Shown: positions 48,418-61,219, counted from the stretch's first letter. The stretch is 64,000 bases of DNA from Evernia prunastri (GCA_003184365.1 NKYR01000148.1:1-64000), one strand, 5' to 3'. The notes: a model not told the origin generated them from the letters alone. Made by a program: numbers and translations.

Positions 48418-50631
48418 ATGATACTCAGAAAGGACCAGATCGAAGCTAGTCTCCAAGAAGAAAAAAAGCTGATTGAGAAAGGCAAGCTGAAGGAAGACAA
48501 CCCTCTCGATGTTAGCGAAATATTTATCAAACTATGTGAGGGTTGTCGTCGCGGAGACTTGAAGGCTTGCCAGGAGGCGATTACAGACGGTGCCAATATC
48601 AATGCAAGGGATCAATACGATTATACACCTCTAATCTTGGTAAGAGTGTACCATCCCATTCCCCACACTTGCTCATCGTTGCTTGCTGACGCCATAAGGC
48701 AAGGCTACTCTTTGTGGCCACTATGAGTGTACGTTGCTGCTACTCGAATCCGGAGCACTTTGCGAAAGAGGTAAGAGATGTTTTCCGAGCCATGTCTTCC
48801 GGTTTGTTTTGGGGTTTCAAAACATCTCGTAGGAGCCAAATGCTCCCGACACACGGCCCACGACTACAAGTCGGTTCAGAAGAAAAAATATGCTGACTCC
48901 AGAAATCATGAAGACACGTTTCAGGGGGAGAGAGCATTGTATAATGCTCTCAATGACCGGATACGAAACCTATTACTCTCATACGATTATTCAAAATCCA
49001 CGGATCCACTACAACCTTTCGCCGCGCACATAACCTCCTTATTGGCTAGAGAGCATCCTCAAACCTCGGACATCCTCGTTACAGCTGCTGGAGAGTCATT
49101 CCGTTTGCACAAATTCGTTTTATCTGCGAGGTCTCCATACTTCGCCAGGAAATTGTCTGTCGCACCTGAAACAACTTCGTGGAAAATCCCTTCGGCGATT
49201 CCCCCACAAGCATTTGGGATAGCAATCAATTACATATATCTGGGCGAAATACCTAATGACGTTGGCGGGGGCCCCGGCACGGGGTTTTCTGAGGACGAAG
49301 TACTGGAAGGCATCGACAAGATCAGTAGGCAATTAGAGATCAAGAGCCTTTGGGACGGTATTCTTGAAAGCGGTGACCGCAGGCTTACGAGACAGCGGAG
49401 AACAGATGAGGTTGAGAGGGGCCGGAGTCAGCTGGAAGCTTGGTTTGCAGAAAACGTGCTGAAGCACAAGGTCATGGTGGACACTGCGAACGCGGAAAAC
49501 GTCAGATGGGATCGAAGCAATGGGATTTTCGCAGATGTGCTGCTGAGGGCCGACGAGTCCGAAGATATCATTGAAAATGAATCGCCCATAGTGGATTACC
49601 AGACAATGGAGCAAGAGACAAGGAATGGCATCCCCATTGGTCCCCTAACACAAGCACCGCATTCTCCATCTCGAAACCGAAAGCCTCGGAAATCCATCTT
49701 GTTCCCTTCCCACCGAGCTATGCTTTTGCGCTCAGAGTACTTTCTCACAATGTTTTCTTCGGCGTTTCGGGAAGCGCAAAACACAGAACATCTCCAGATA
49801 ATCTCCGTCGACTGTTCACCGGAAGTCTTGGAGGCTGTTCTGAATTTTCTTTACACGGAGAAGGCCGACTTTCCTATAGACATCGCTGCTATCGACGTAC
49901 TCTTTGCTGCCGATCTCCTTTTAATCGAAAAGCTGAAATTGAAGGCCGCCGTAGTGATCAGCACCCTTGGGAACGGTTCAATGTCACAGGTTCCCTTGAG
50001 ATTAGACGCTTCTGAGGGTTCAGAGGCTTCGACTTCCGAGCAAGGGGAATTAGACATTTATGATGTGGTCCGCGCGGGTTGGCTCACACGTGTACCGCGA
50101 CTTGAGGAGTTTGGCGCTAGGTATCTTGCCTACAGACTGGAATCTTACATTGATGCGGAGGATTTCGCAGACCTTGTTCGAGAAAGTGCAAGCAGGATCA
50201 AAGGAAGACAAGAAACGGATACCATTGAGCTACTCGATGAGTGAGTTGCACCTTTCGCGCATTCTCTAATTTCGGAGCTTATTATCTGTTTCAGCATCCG
50301 ATTCTATCTATCAGAGCGCTTCCGTCTGCGCTTCGAAGATTCTGGTTTGGGAGACCTAATGGGAGATGAGCCTACAGTATCTAGAGAGGTTGAGCCCAAC
50401 GCGGATGGAAAGCTGCCTGAAGATGAGGGCGTCGATGTAGGCTCGTTGCCTAGTGGTGACGCTGGACGAGGTGATGTAGACTCCTCAATGGAAGACATGA
50501 TGAGTAAGGGTACCATCAGGACCCTGGATGGGGAGATAGCAGGAGATGAGCTGGAGGGGGATGCAATCAATTATCAGATCCTGCTGGGCAAGATAGATGA
50601 ACTTCTCCAGCGATTAAAGCTGGATGCTTAG
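48418..50631 (+). CDS. Ankyrin and double BTB/POZ protein (ABTB1/BPOZ-like)
   Basis: Exons 48418-48639, 48704-48770, 48914-50240 and 50295-50631 give 650 aa. Ankyrin repeats occupy about residues 30-100 (CRRGDLKACQEAITDGANIN, DYTPLILATLCGHYECTLLL). The first BTB domain is at about 120-230 (SDILVTAAGESFRLHKFVLS, ARSPYFARKL). The second is at about 300-430 (FPSHRAMLLRSEYFLTMFSS, then DCSPEVLEAVLNFLYTEKAD). The C-terminus is acidic. The domain order matches the ABTB1/BPOZ family, whose members are cullin-3 substrate adaptors or bind eEF1A. A degradation role is inference. All introns are GT-AG. Confidence 0.85.
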
Positions 50632-51309
50632 TTATTTTAGAAGAGCGTCAGGTATTCAGGATTTGGAAGCTTGATTGTAATAAACGATCATCTAGGTACT
50701 TTATGGTTCAGGCGGTCAATTGTGTTTGTACCTAAGGTATTTCAATCTCATACTGAGGTAAGGTACATCTTCATACATTAAGTACAGAGTAAAGTAAGGT
50801 ATCTTACAAGTCAGTATTGCGGTGAGGCTGAGAAAACTTGGCAGCATAAAGTAAAGTAAGTTGAGAGTCTATCCTATGCCCGATCTGGTTAAAGAGCACG
50901 CCATGAACGGAAGGCGGCGGAAAAGTGGAAGTCTAAAGTAAAGTAATTCGAAAGGTACGCTGCTCTACTCGTACTTAGCTCTCTGGCTCACTCCAATATT
51001 CTTTTCTACCACCGTACCTTACACACAAAGCACTCTCGTTCATTTCCCCCCAGCACTCATCTTGACCATTATACCTTCCTTGTTCTTCAAACCTGTTCAC
51101 CCTCATATTCTCAAAGGATGAACGTGTCTTTCGTTGATACAGCGCACTTCCCCTGATGTCCCGGGAACTTGAAAAGTCGAAGATTACCTGATTCGCCCTC
51201 ATTCGTCACCGTTGCCAGCTGGCCACCCCCGGACCGATTCAATGCGTTAATCCGTTCCCATATCATTATTCTTCCTCAAGCCTCAATCTTCAAGGATTAC
51301 AGCGTCCAA
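50632..51309. other. Promoter and leader region of the TRP-like gene
   Basis: These 678 bp contain AGTAAAGTAA at 50788, 50850 and 50937, three copies within 160 bp, plus GTAAGGTA-like words. The translation frame stays open upstream of the chosen start, back to 51169. Confidence 0.45.
50788..50946. repeat. Three dispersed copies of AGTAAAGTAA
   Basis: Exact copies lie at 50788-50797, 50850-50859 and 50937-50946, all in the same orientation. The second and third share the longer word TAAAGTAAAGTAA. Confidence 0.7.
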
Positions 51310-54135
51310 ATGCTTCTCCCACACGCTACCTTGGGCGCTCGGTCATGGTCGGCTGTCCTGCTTCTTATCCTCTCCTTTCTCTCGCTTATAGATCTGTCCT
51401 TCACCAAAGACGATCTCTTCATACAGACTACAAACAGCGCCGGAGAAACGATATACCTGCGTGATGACAGGAAGCCAGCGCTGTATACACAGGATTTTGG
51501 GGATTGCTTAGGCAGCTCCTTGATCAACGTTACGCGCTTCGATGCAGCGTATTACCAAGATAACATGACGGTGCTGTTCCATTTAGAGGGCAACACTAAT
51601 GTCGCCAACGAGAGCATCATGAGTATGTTATCACACCACATCGGTCGGCAGAATCGCATTGACTCTTCCAGTGTACATCGGTGTTTTCGCGTATGGAGAG
51701 TCTCGCTTCGACCTGACCTTCAACCCCTGCAATGCCCAAATATACAGGTACGTAAACTTCCCCCGCCTTACACTCCATCGCTGAAGCGTCACAGTCTTTG
51801 TCCCATGAATAACAGTGTGCCTATCTCTGCGGACGGTATCATCCCTGTTGACCAATCTGACGTGTCCGGAATCCCTGCAATCGCTCTCGGAATACCAGAC
51901 TTTGAAGGTCAGGCCATCCTACGTATCTTCGGCAATTCTACAGAGACGGAGATTGGATGTTATTCAGCATTGGTCACAAACGGGAACACGTTCTCGCACC
52001 CTAGCTCAGTGGGTACTGTGCTGGGTGTTTTCACACTAGTGGCCATCGTCGCATCCCTGGCCACAGCAGTCTATGGCGATCACATACCAACAATGCGCAC
52101 ACACTACGCCCATTCATTGTCAGTATTCGTGGTCTTCGCGGTTTTTCATCATATCTATTTTACCGGAGCTTTGTCTATGGACTGGCCAAGTGTGCTAGCC
52201 GCCTTCTGGAGCAATTTCGCGTGGAGCGCTGGAATGATCTACAGCGAGTCAATGCAGAACAGCATCAATCAGCTCATCGGATCCAACAAAGGTAACACGA
52301 GCATCGTTGGAGCCGCAAGTTCGGGGGCATCAGCGAACGATCTTGGTGGCGGCTATTCGATATCGCAAATTTACAGACGAGCGAACCTCGATCTGTCGCG
52401 TCGGTACCTGGAGTCCCTCGATTACCAGTGGAATCGGCTCAGAGCCAGAGAACTCGAGAGTCACATCGCTAAAAGGGCCGCGTCGAATTCATCGAGCGCT
52501 TCACCGTGGTACGGAAATCCTGTCAAGCCAGGTTTACCGATCCCAGGCAATTTTTCTGGCTTTGCAGGCACCTTGTCCAAAGAGGGTATCCCGGCATCGA
52601 ACGCTTTTATGACCGGCTTCCTCTGGCTTCTGATCCTCATAGCCCTAGTCACGGCTTCAGTGATTGCGTTCAAATGGATCCTTGAAGCATTATGCAAAGC
52701 GAAGCTTGTTAAGACGGGAAGACTTTCTCACTTCAGGAATCACTGGCGTCTGTACAGTGCACAAGCCGCTCTCCGTACGATGTTCATTGCATTCTTCATG
52801 ATGATGTTCCTGACGCTCTTTGAATTCACCTACAAAGGCTCCGGTGGCGTTACCGCTATTGCCGCTCTGGTGTTCATCATCTTCTTCGTGGGTATGCTGG
52901 GTGTAGCCGGTTATGCTTGCGCCTACCGCCTTCGGCTGGGACGCTACGAAACAGTGCAGGACAGAGTACATTTCGAAAAGAGGAGGGCGATAGGTCCCGT
53001 CCCATGGTATGGCTCCAGGCTTGAGAGTGACAGGTCCGAAAAATCCGAATCAACAGTCTCCACCGGATCAATACCTTGGCGAAGAATCCGTTACGTCAAC
53101 GAAGACCCTCAGCGAGTCGGGGTCCACCAGGACGAAGACTTCACCACACGGTTCGGTTGGCTAGCTGCACGCTTCCGGCGGACAAGGTGGTGGTTCTTTG
53201 CCGTTTGGTTGGTATATGAATTCGTCCGAGCGTGTTTCTACGGAGGTGCTGCTGGCCATCCATTGACTCAAGTCTTTGGCCTGCTTGTGGTGGAGATTAT
53301 TGCCTTGGTCGTCATAGTGCTCATGAGACCTTTCGAAGGTGCCCGACTCAATGCTCTGATGGTCTATATCCTGGGATTCAGCAAGGTTGCTACAGTCGCC
53401 CTTTCCGCAGCTTTTGATGCTCGGTTCAACCTGCAACGCATAACAACAACCGTCATTGGTGTTGTGATCATCGTCATACAAGGTGTCCTTGCAATTGTAT
53501 TGGTGATCGCGATTGTCATCGGCGCAATATCCAGCTACATGTCTCTTACCCGGAACCATGAGAACTTCAAACCTCAGAATCTGGAAAGTACTCGCCAACG
53601 CTACTTTTCTCACTTGGCAAAGACGGCTCCAGACCTCCCCCCACCTCCCCCACCGCCTCCGCCGCCTCCGGAAGAGCCAAAAGGACCTTATTTCAACGTT
53701 ACTTCTGTCCGTCGTGAACCCAAGATCGAAGATGAAGACGAAGATTACATCGGAAGCATCCATGACACCCTTGGCTCTCGTGTCTCTGTTGCTCGCCCGG
53801 TCACTGCTCGGGCTAGCCGAGCAAATAGTATGCGGTCACAGCTGGATAGCCCACAGTCGAGTGCTCCGTTCGGAGCGCGCGTGCACCGGGCCAGCTGGAG
53901 TGCTCGCGATTTCAACACATACTATGATCCCAGCAACAAAGACTCAGCCCTCGACCACAGTACCCGCAATTCTCGAATATGGAGTTCTTCCGGCATTCAA
54001 AACAAGGCCAGCGATGGGAGCTTGAGGGAATCATCGTCGCGGAGAGTGAAGACGCCATCGAACGGGGAGAGTGGGTTAGAAGTTCGAAAGAGGAATGGGA
54101 AGGAAAGAGACGATGTTCTCACAGAGGCACAGTGA
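51310..54135 (+). CDS. TRP-like/Flc-family membrane protein with ML-like domain
   Basis: Exons 51310-51622, 51672-51747 and 51795-54135 give 909 aa. A signal peptide (WSAVLLLILSFLSLIDLSF) precedes a luminal ML-like domain (about 30-200) with GDCLGSSLINVTRFDAAYYQ, GESRFDLTFNPCNAQIYSLC and QSDVSGIPAIALGIPDFEGQ. About nine membrane segments follow (for example HYAHSLSVFVVFAVFHHIYF, LVVEIIALVVIVLMRPFEGA). The cytosolic tail has nine prolines then EEP, and is rich in S/R. This is the layout of fungal Flc/Pkd2-like TRP proteins, implicated in calcium, flavin transport and wall integrity. The frame through introns 1 and 2 is open, but the intron-retained reading loses the conserved YIGVFAYGESRFDLTF block, so both introns are real. 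ATG 51310 was chosen because it starts the signal peptide. Confidence 0.92.
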   Translation: MLLPHATLGARSWSAVLLLILSFLSLIDLSFTKDDLFIQTTNSAGETIYLRDDRKPALYTQDFGDCLGSSLINVTRFDAAYYQDNMTVLFHLEGNTNVANESIMSMLSHHIGRQNRIDSSSVHRCFRVWRVSLRPDLQPLQCPNIQVRKLPPPYTPSLKRHSLCPMNNSVPISADGIIPVDQSDVSGIPAIALGIPDFEGQAILRIFGNSTETEIGCYSALVTNGNTFSHPSSVGTVLGVFTLVAIVASLATAVYGDHIPTMRTHYAHSLSVFVVFAVFHHIYFTGALSMDWPSVLAAFWSNFAWSAGMIYSESMQNSINQLIGSNKGNTSIVGAASSGASANDLGGGYSISQIYRRANLDLSRRYLESLDYQWNRLRARELESHIAKRAASNSSSASPWYGNPVKPGLPIPGNFSGFAGTLSKEGIPASNAFMTGFLWLLILIALVTASVIAFKWILEALCKAKLVKTGRLSHFRNHWRLYSAQAALRTMFIAFFMMMFLTLFEFTYKGSGGVTAIAALVFIIFFVGMLGVAGYACAYRLRLGRYETVQDRVHFEKRRAIGPVPWYGSRLESDRSEKSESTVSTGSIPWRRIRYVNEDPQRVGVHQDEDFTTRFGWLAARFRRTRWWFFAVWLVYEFVRACFYGGAAGHPLTQVFGLLVVEIIALVVIVLMRPFEGARLNALMVYILGFSKVATVALSAAFDARFNLQRITTTVIGVVIIVIQGVLAIVLVIAIVIGAISSYMSLTRNHENFKPQNLESTRQRYFSHLAKTAPDLPPPPPPPPPPPEEPKGPYFNVTSVRREPKIEDEDEDYIGSIHDTLGSRVSVARPVTARASRANSMRSQLDSPQSSAPFGARVHRASWSARDFNTYYDPSNKDSALDHSTRNSRIWSSSGIQNKASDGSLRESSSRRVKTPSNGESGLEVRKRNGKERDDVLTEAQ

Positions 54136-55955
54136 AGGGCAGCGACCCTTGGGTGATTGAAGGAACTATTGATGCAGCAGTCGTCACGACTAATGATTAC
54201 GGCCGGACACTAGCACCTATCGGGCGGATTCAAGTACTCGAGTATTCAAGGGATACCGTCGTAGAGCAAAGTTGGAAGAGAGCAGAAGCTTGATATCAAC
54301 TTAAATTGGTCGAACTATCCACACACGTCTTCCCTAGGGTAGCTGTGCACAGATGATCCACCCTTGATACCACTTATCTATGCATCCAGATATTCTCCTA
54401 CAGCACAACATCACAGCACAGGCGTACCACGCACACAGAGCATTGGACAGGCACTTCGTTACCCACTACGGATCCGAATAAGTCCTATACGAATCAGTGG
54501 CTTCGAGTGAGCAGTTTGCGTCCATAGAAACGAAAATAGATTTATGAATGTAAATATCTTAATGCCATTCACGTTGTGACTCACTGCCCGGAGAAGTATC
54601 ATGATTCATGTACTTGGCTTTAACTAGACGCATATCCCCAGAAAGCCAAACGACGGGCAAGAATAGTCAACGCGGTGCTTCTAAGAGGTCCGCTCCTTGC
54701 CAAGGCAGCATAAATAATATGTTGGAGTGAGTCAAGGCATTGGGACAATAAGTGGACCGGCAGATAGCAATTGTTGTGACCTGGACTGGCACAGATTGCG
54801 ATAGCGTTAGACGATAGCATGATGATCGAGACTCGTGGACGGAAGAAGGTGCCAGATGCAATCGTTGTCCGTTACAAGGCCAGACTCACAGTGCCAATGC
54901 AGTATCTTTCCGAGTATCCGGGTCATAAGTTTGACTTTCCGTTGTCCTCAACATTGACGATCCATTCATCTAATTGCCGCAAGAATGATTCCAGCAGACG
55001 TCCAGACCAGCCTTGGCCTCGTCGACATTCTTGTTCCCAAAATGGCAACAGGGTTGATTGGATGCGCAGACCGGCTTGCAGTACTCCGTAGATATGCAAA
55101 AAGCGGGCAAGTGGATCTGCTCGTGCCTCGGGCGGCAATCGTCTGGTGCGGTTGTAGAGATGTTCCCTGATGGGGATCCGGAACAACGGAGTTCGCAGCA
55201 GAAGCCTTCCTAAAACGATTATTGTCATTTGTCGTTGCGTGTTTCGTGACGTAGAGTGCAGATTGCTGAGGGGATTGCACATTCCCAATCCCCGGTCAAT
55301 GGTATGATCTCAGAGGTTTAGGACGTCAATGCATTACCCTCACACCCTCTACGCCGATGCGCGGTGCCTGAACGCTTTCGCTGGGTTTGATGCTTCAATC
55401 GCGTGTAGAGGGATGAGATGCGTGAAAAAGCATGAAGGACACGAGATATTGACGGAGAATTTACCATGGACCGGCTCGGGGATGGGCGACAATTTCTCCA
55501 TCTGTCAGGTACCGTAGTACCGTGATGCCGAGTCCGTTCGTACCTAGATGCCTTGGCTGACTGACCCTTTCCTCAGGGTCTGCTCGGAAATATGCATGAC
55601 AGAAATGACGAGTCACAATGATTACTATCTCTTGGCACCGAAACAACCTGCATTCATAAACTTATAACCGCGCCATTCAAGCATGCCTCTGAATGGTCAG
55701 CACAGAAGCAGAAAATGGCTGCTTCAGCCTCAACGTCCTGCACATTGACAGAACTGGCGACATGAGACGATGAAGCGCCGAGAGTTGAGATGATCCTTTT
55801 TTGATTTTCCTCTATTGCCTTCCTTCCCAGCGTTTGAACACAACTACATATTGATTGAAGGGAATAGAATGGGGTAGATGAAGCAAGAAGCAGAAGATGA
55901 GAAGTATACCTAGGTGGGTAGTACGGAAAAGAAAAGATTCGTTCTCGGATGGTCC

Positions 55956-55969
55956 TAGGTACGTACCTA
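55956..55969. promoter_or_regulatory. 14-bp perfect palindrome
   Basis: TAGGTACGTACCTA reads the same on both strands. Related words (TACCTAGGTGGGTA, ACCTACGTG) lie close by. It could be a dimer-binding site; no factor is assigned. Confidence 0.35.
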
Positions 55970-57166
55970 CGACCTACGTGCGTTGCGCATCCGAATTTCT
56001 ACTCGTATGCAGCTAGACGGGACGCATTGAACGTTTGCGGGTCTAGGTCTCGGAGGATTGAATTGACAGGCTGCATGGGGGATTCCCAGGATCAGATCAT
56101 CCAAAACAGCGCACGAACAGCAGGACATGTTTGGATTTGTGCTAAAACTACCTTTAGGTAGGTAGACAGAGACATTTTTGTTTCAATGTACCTCTTGGTC
56201 TTCCCATCTTTGGTCATTCCTCAATTGCATGCATATCATATTAGACTTAGGTACATCATACTACTGTAACTGATACCGCACAGGCTACAGTACATGATGA
56301 TAGGTACACAGACACAGACAGACAACTGCAGTCTCTTTGGGCTCGATGGGTGCGAGCGATGAGTGCATAATAATGTGCAAAAGAATCGAGCGGTGCATAT
56401 GATCTGCATTTTTCCGTTGCTCCCCTATTCGCTACCCGTGTCTTGATACTTGATGGCACCTGATACTTTGGCCGTTCTGCTTGCATTTGACGATTGATGA
56501 TCGCCTCCCCACCCAATTCAGGAAGTCGATATCCCTGATCCTCGGGAAATTTGTCGCAGGCACCCTCCTTTTTTTTTCTTCCAATCTGCGCTCATGTACG
56601 TTAGTCAATCTGTACAAGGGTCGAGGGGAGATGAATATTTCTTCACTTTCATGTTTCCTTTCTGATTTGGCCCGTCGAACGATACCGGATTACGCCGTAC
56701 AACGTATGATGTTATCCGCGAGGTGTCAAGGTCCAGGTGGAAAAGGGGGGAGGGAGGCAAGGGTCCATTCTTTGCGATGGCAGCCGTGCCCACGGACCAG
56801 ATGGGGTATTTTTTTTAAACCATCATCGAATAATAATAATAATCATAGTCATAGTCCATAGTCATAATGATCCTAATAATTATAATGTTATTATAGTCAA
56901 CGGCGGCGAAGAATAAATAATGATAAAAAATCATAAGAATAAGGATAATAATCTATGTAGGTATCAAGAATAATAATCATATGGGGGCGAAAAGCCACGC
57001 ACTTTCTACTCAGTATGTGCAATCTGGACGATCATCAACGTGCACGTCGATCACAGCGATCAGCCGGGCGCCGGTAAAAAGTGTAATCCTTTTAAACAAG
57101 GGTTCCAATCGAGGTTAATTTATCCACCCCTGACCATATCCTTTTGGTCCACCGTTCTGCCTATTA

Positions 57167-57170
<4 letters not shown>

Positions 57171-57221
<51 letters not shown>
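57171..57221. repeat. TAT/ATT microsatellite
   Basis: About 17 uninterrupted trinucleotide units, followed by TGATGATTATT. Confidence 0.9.
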
Positions 57222-58901
57222 GATGATTATTCTTATTACTTGAATTATTATTAGGATTATACCTTTACCTTCTACTACCGTAGCTATCTTTTTCCCTTTC
57301 TTGGCACTTGGGATGATGCATTTTCAACTCATTATTACGAACATTTCACATCACATGATCACATCACAAAACCCACTACCGGCACTGCATAGTCTCCTCA
57401 AGCTGTGATAATCAACTGGCTGCCTCTGCCCTCTTTACAGGATCCCGTATGGAAGGAGGAATATCATGCTTGCTCAACGTAGACCAGTAGACTAGGGTAG
57501 GTAGACTACAAATACAATGGACCTAACTGCTTTGTCTTCCTTTCTTTCCACCTCCTCTTTCTTCGATTGATTGTATAAGGCAACAGGAAGAGTGCCTGTA
57601 CCAAAGAGTATCGGGGTAATTAGTGCAAGAGAGTCTAGTCCAAGAGCACGAAAGGGATTCAAGATTCAAGTTTATTATTCAAGAGGTGATGCCGGGGAAG
57701 AAGGAAAACGGCTACAGAGTAGAGGAAGTTAAATTCCAACATTCCAGGGGGGGGGAAAATAGCAATGGCAAATCTTTAACCCCGAAAGCTTAGTTGGATC
57801 CTCGGTCCCGCATCTTCTACTTACACTTCAACTCCACTTGACGCGCGGGTCCCCTCTCAAAAAGGTTAGAGAGAGAGGGAAGGGGAGGGAGACCGGCTTT
57901 ATCAGAGCTGTGGAAGAAAAAGTGAAAGTGAAAAGACAACAACAGCAACCACGGGCAAAAGCCCCAGGGGAAGAGGACCAAGAATTCAAAAGTGAAAAAG
58001 GAGGGCTCTATCTACTACTAACATACTACTGCGCTCTGACTGTCTGTGACACACTACCACTTCTACCTACCACCTACTACCTACTGCCACTACCGCACTA
58101 CCTTACTACTGCCGTGACCTGATCAAATCAAAGCAAAGTATTTCTAGGCCTCTATGATCGCCCGGAACCCAGCAGGGATAGTGCCATAGAAAAAAAAGGA
58201 CACCATTTTCATCATCTAACCTACCACTCGACTGCCGCTTTAGGCTTGAACAGCCTGCTAACTGGTCTGACAGCCCTAAAAGGAACATATCAAAAGTACC
58301 AAACCCTTCCCCCCCCTACCCCAGACCCCTGGCCTACTTCTAACCGAACCTCCCATCTCCCGCTTCCAGTATCAGAGCAAACCATACACCCCTCCCCTCC
58401 TCGCTCCCTCTCTCCCCTGTTTCCTGGCTGGCTTGTCTTTTGTTCCTGCGGTTCCAAGTGGATAGCTCCCTCACACCATCTCGCTTTTCCTTCTCGGCAC
58501 CCCGTTGAAGATCTAGCGGGGAGCGACATCAAGGATTCGACAGCCGGGCTCTAGTCAAAATTCGGCATATCTTATAATCTTGATCTCCAGACCACTCCAA
58601 CTGGTCCTTGAAGATCGGTTGATGTTCAATCTCTTTCGGGACTGAGTGTCAACAGCGCTGCAAAAGCAAGCAAGCGAAGTGAAAAAAAAAGGGTCGAGGG
58701 ACGCGCCGTCTATGGAGCCTATGTGCTTATAACTATGACCCTTGTAAGTCTGCCATGGGGTTATGTATGCTATTCTTGAAACTTTTGCTCTCTTCCTCAT
58801 ATCTTCTTTTGCATGCGCTTCAGTACCTAGCGACTCCTAGGCCATTGTGTTCCTGGTCCAGTCTAGTGTGTGGATTGACTGACGGTCATTCGGTCGAAGA
58901 T

Positions 58902-60030
58902 ATGAATCTTTCGAATTTTCTGCATCGAGGTCAACAGAATTTCCGCCAGCAAGAGACACCTAGATCGAGCCCATCTTTTTCAGATCCTCGGGCGCGCCTC
59001 CTCCACGACCATAGGCAAGATATGGCATCGGCCCTCACAGCGAGCCCATACATAAGCCAGTCGCCAATTTACACACGGTCTCCTCAGCCCCCGCCCTCGC
59101 CACCAATCGACGAGCCGAACAATCTCCGTACCCTACCTTCCATTCAAAGTCTGATCGGAATGGATGTACCTCCGCCAAACGATGAGCAGCATTGTAAATC
59201 CTCTTTCCATTGCAGCTAGATCTCTGAAGCTCATCAGATTCGCAGTGGATGCCCAAGGTCAGCCCCTCGAGCAACAGCCGCTAGGCGGCGAGCATCAGAC
59301 CGCAGGCCATCGACCGCATACATTCGGTCAACCAACCGTGAGCAATCCAAATGCAGTACCGCCATCACCTCCCATTGACCCGCAGCTTGGTTTTGACGCT
59401 TCCCACCAGTCTCCTTCTGCTACATCCTCGCACTCATCTGCCTCTGGGCCCCAGTATTTTGGAGGCACGATCAGCAATCTCGAGGGCCAACAGCAGCGCC
59501 AGCCTCCTCCATCAACGCACGCCGGGCATCCAACATCATCGCAAGCAACGCAATCGCCATACCAGAACACGCCTTATCCTCCCTCGCCATCAGGAGGATC
59601 GAATTATTCGTATCCTTCGCCGGCGGTCACTGGAGCACCGGCAATGTACTACCAGCGACCACTTCCAAACAACTTTCCGCCAACCAATCTTCCGGGGACC
59701 TCCAATCCTACAATGCCGAATTCTCAAGACGCATCTCCAATAGACCCGAGCAACCCCGGCCAATGGCAACACCAACACCAACATCATCATTATATTGCAC
59801 CGTCTTCCTCGACCAACTTTACCGGCCAGTCACAAGATCGATACGTCTGCCAAGTATGTAACAAGGCTTTCTCTCGGCCATCGAGTTTGAGGATCCACAG
59901 CCACTCGCACACGGGAGAGAAGCCATTCTTGTGCCCACACAAAGGATGTGGTAAAGCTTTCAGTGTGAGAAGCAACATGAAAAGGCACGAACGAGGCTGT
60001 CACGGCGGCGGGAGCCCCGGCAGCACATAA
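58902..60030 (+). CDS. flbC: C2H2 zinc-finger transcription factor, probably FlbC
   Basis: Exons 58902-59193 and 59246-60030 give 358 aa, close to the known size of Aspergillus FlbC, an activator of asexual development. Residues 1-280 are P/S/Q-rich, with PSPPIDEPNNLRTLPSIQSL and a His/Gln tract (QWQHQHQHHHY). Two tandem fingers lie at the C-terminus: CQVCNKAFSRPSSLRIHSHSH (C-X2-C-X12-H-X3-H) and CPHKGCGKAFSVRSNMKRH then ERGCH (C-X4-C-X12-H-X4-H), joined by the TGEKPF linker. The intron (59194-59245) uses the CGCAG acceptor; an earlier CATCAG acceptor would shift the frame. ATG 58902 (MNLSNFLHRGQQ) was chosen over an in-frame ATG at 58755. The zinc-finger call is firm; FlbC is likely but not proven. 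Confidence 0.75.
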
Positions 60031-61219
60031 ACTCACATTGCATTGGACGGCGTCATGATTTACATAGGATCTGAAGCGACGTATATACACCGGCTGGCGA
60101 CGATTTCTTCTTCACTGATCGCTTGAGGCGTCTCAAAATGTGCTTTTCTATACCCTAATGCCATGGCGATGGTGTTTCTACGAACTGGCGTTGCCAGGAA
60201 AAGGGAGGGGCTTTGGAACAAATTCAGAGATCGCGCGCATCGAAAAGACAAGTCTTGCGCGCATCAGCACCCGTAGGTGCTGCGGGTCCTCATGATAGAG
60301 CTAAAGCTTGATTTTAGAGCCCATAGAAATTGAAATGATACAACGATTCGAAACAGCGCCGGCTATCAGACGATATTGCTGTCAAAATCATTCGTGCATT
60401 GCCCTTCGACTCTTGCGTTCTCGAGGATAAAGAGCAGCCGTGCAAGCAACGTTCAAACAATCCGCTATGCCTGCAAATGTTTTCGATGGTCTATAGTGTT
60501 TGCCATTATCATCCAATGTTCCTACTAGCCTTCTGCCGACAAATCCCCTCCCCAATACTGAGCGTCTGCCGTCTATAGAGGCAGTAGCTTCGCTCTCTCG
60601 TCGGTTCAATGGTGAGCCAACTCGAAAGCCAACCGTTGAAGGATACAGTCTACCGGATGCCAACTTCAACGCTTAGTACGCAGGTCTCCCCGGTCACTGC
60701 TCCTTCGTGTTCATGCCTGCCTGCGTGTATGCCCATAATTATCTGGGTATGCGTTGGATCGTGCACTCCCCCTTGGACCATGGGTGCCGGAGATACTATG
60801 GTAACCATGGACTGTGGGCATTGAAGAGTGCATGCGGCGCCTGCTGGAATAAGAGATGGCAGGGAAGGTGTACCGGTCGCGAGCATCTATGACATCGATC
60901 CGCGGACTGCATCGCGTATCCTAGCATTGGTGACGACGTCAACACTGGATGATGTACAATAATAGAGTCTTGATTCGCGAAGTTACTCAAAGTTCCGAAA
61001 TGATAGTAAGATTACATTGATCCCCAAAACTCCCAACATTTTTCCCAGCACAGTGGGCTGAGGTCCCTCTGGTAGCTTGCGCTAGTCCGTTCTAAAGGGT
61101 ATAGATCAAACAAATGTCCGAAAATCCAACGCAGGGGGAAGCCCCCGAATACAGAGCAATGCTGATAGCGCCCATCGTTTTGCACAGAGAAGTTCCCTTA
61201 TGCAGCATGTCCGAGAATC
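60031..61219. other. Convergent 3' spacer, FlbC-like gene / CNL1
   Basis: These 1189 bp lie between convergent stop codons. Short random frames only; I see no gene or repeat. Confidence 0.5.

Larger units (their letters stand above)
54136..58901. other. 4.8-kb gene-free stretch upstream of the FlbC-like gene
   Basis: No recognised gene. Contents are a 14-bp perfect palindrome (55956-55969), AT-rich trinucleotide tracts (about 56829-56965 and 57171-57221), and pyrimidine-rich stretches near 58290-58460. Short frames in all phases look random. It probably contains a long promoter and leader for the downstream transcription factor gene, as is common for fungal developmental regulators. Confidence 0.45.

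Noticed and set aside
53161..53763. 200-codon frame antisense to the TRP-like gene
   Set aside because: It is a shadow of strongly biased coding sequence on the plus strand; acidic runs mirror membrane and proline tracts.
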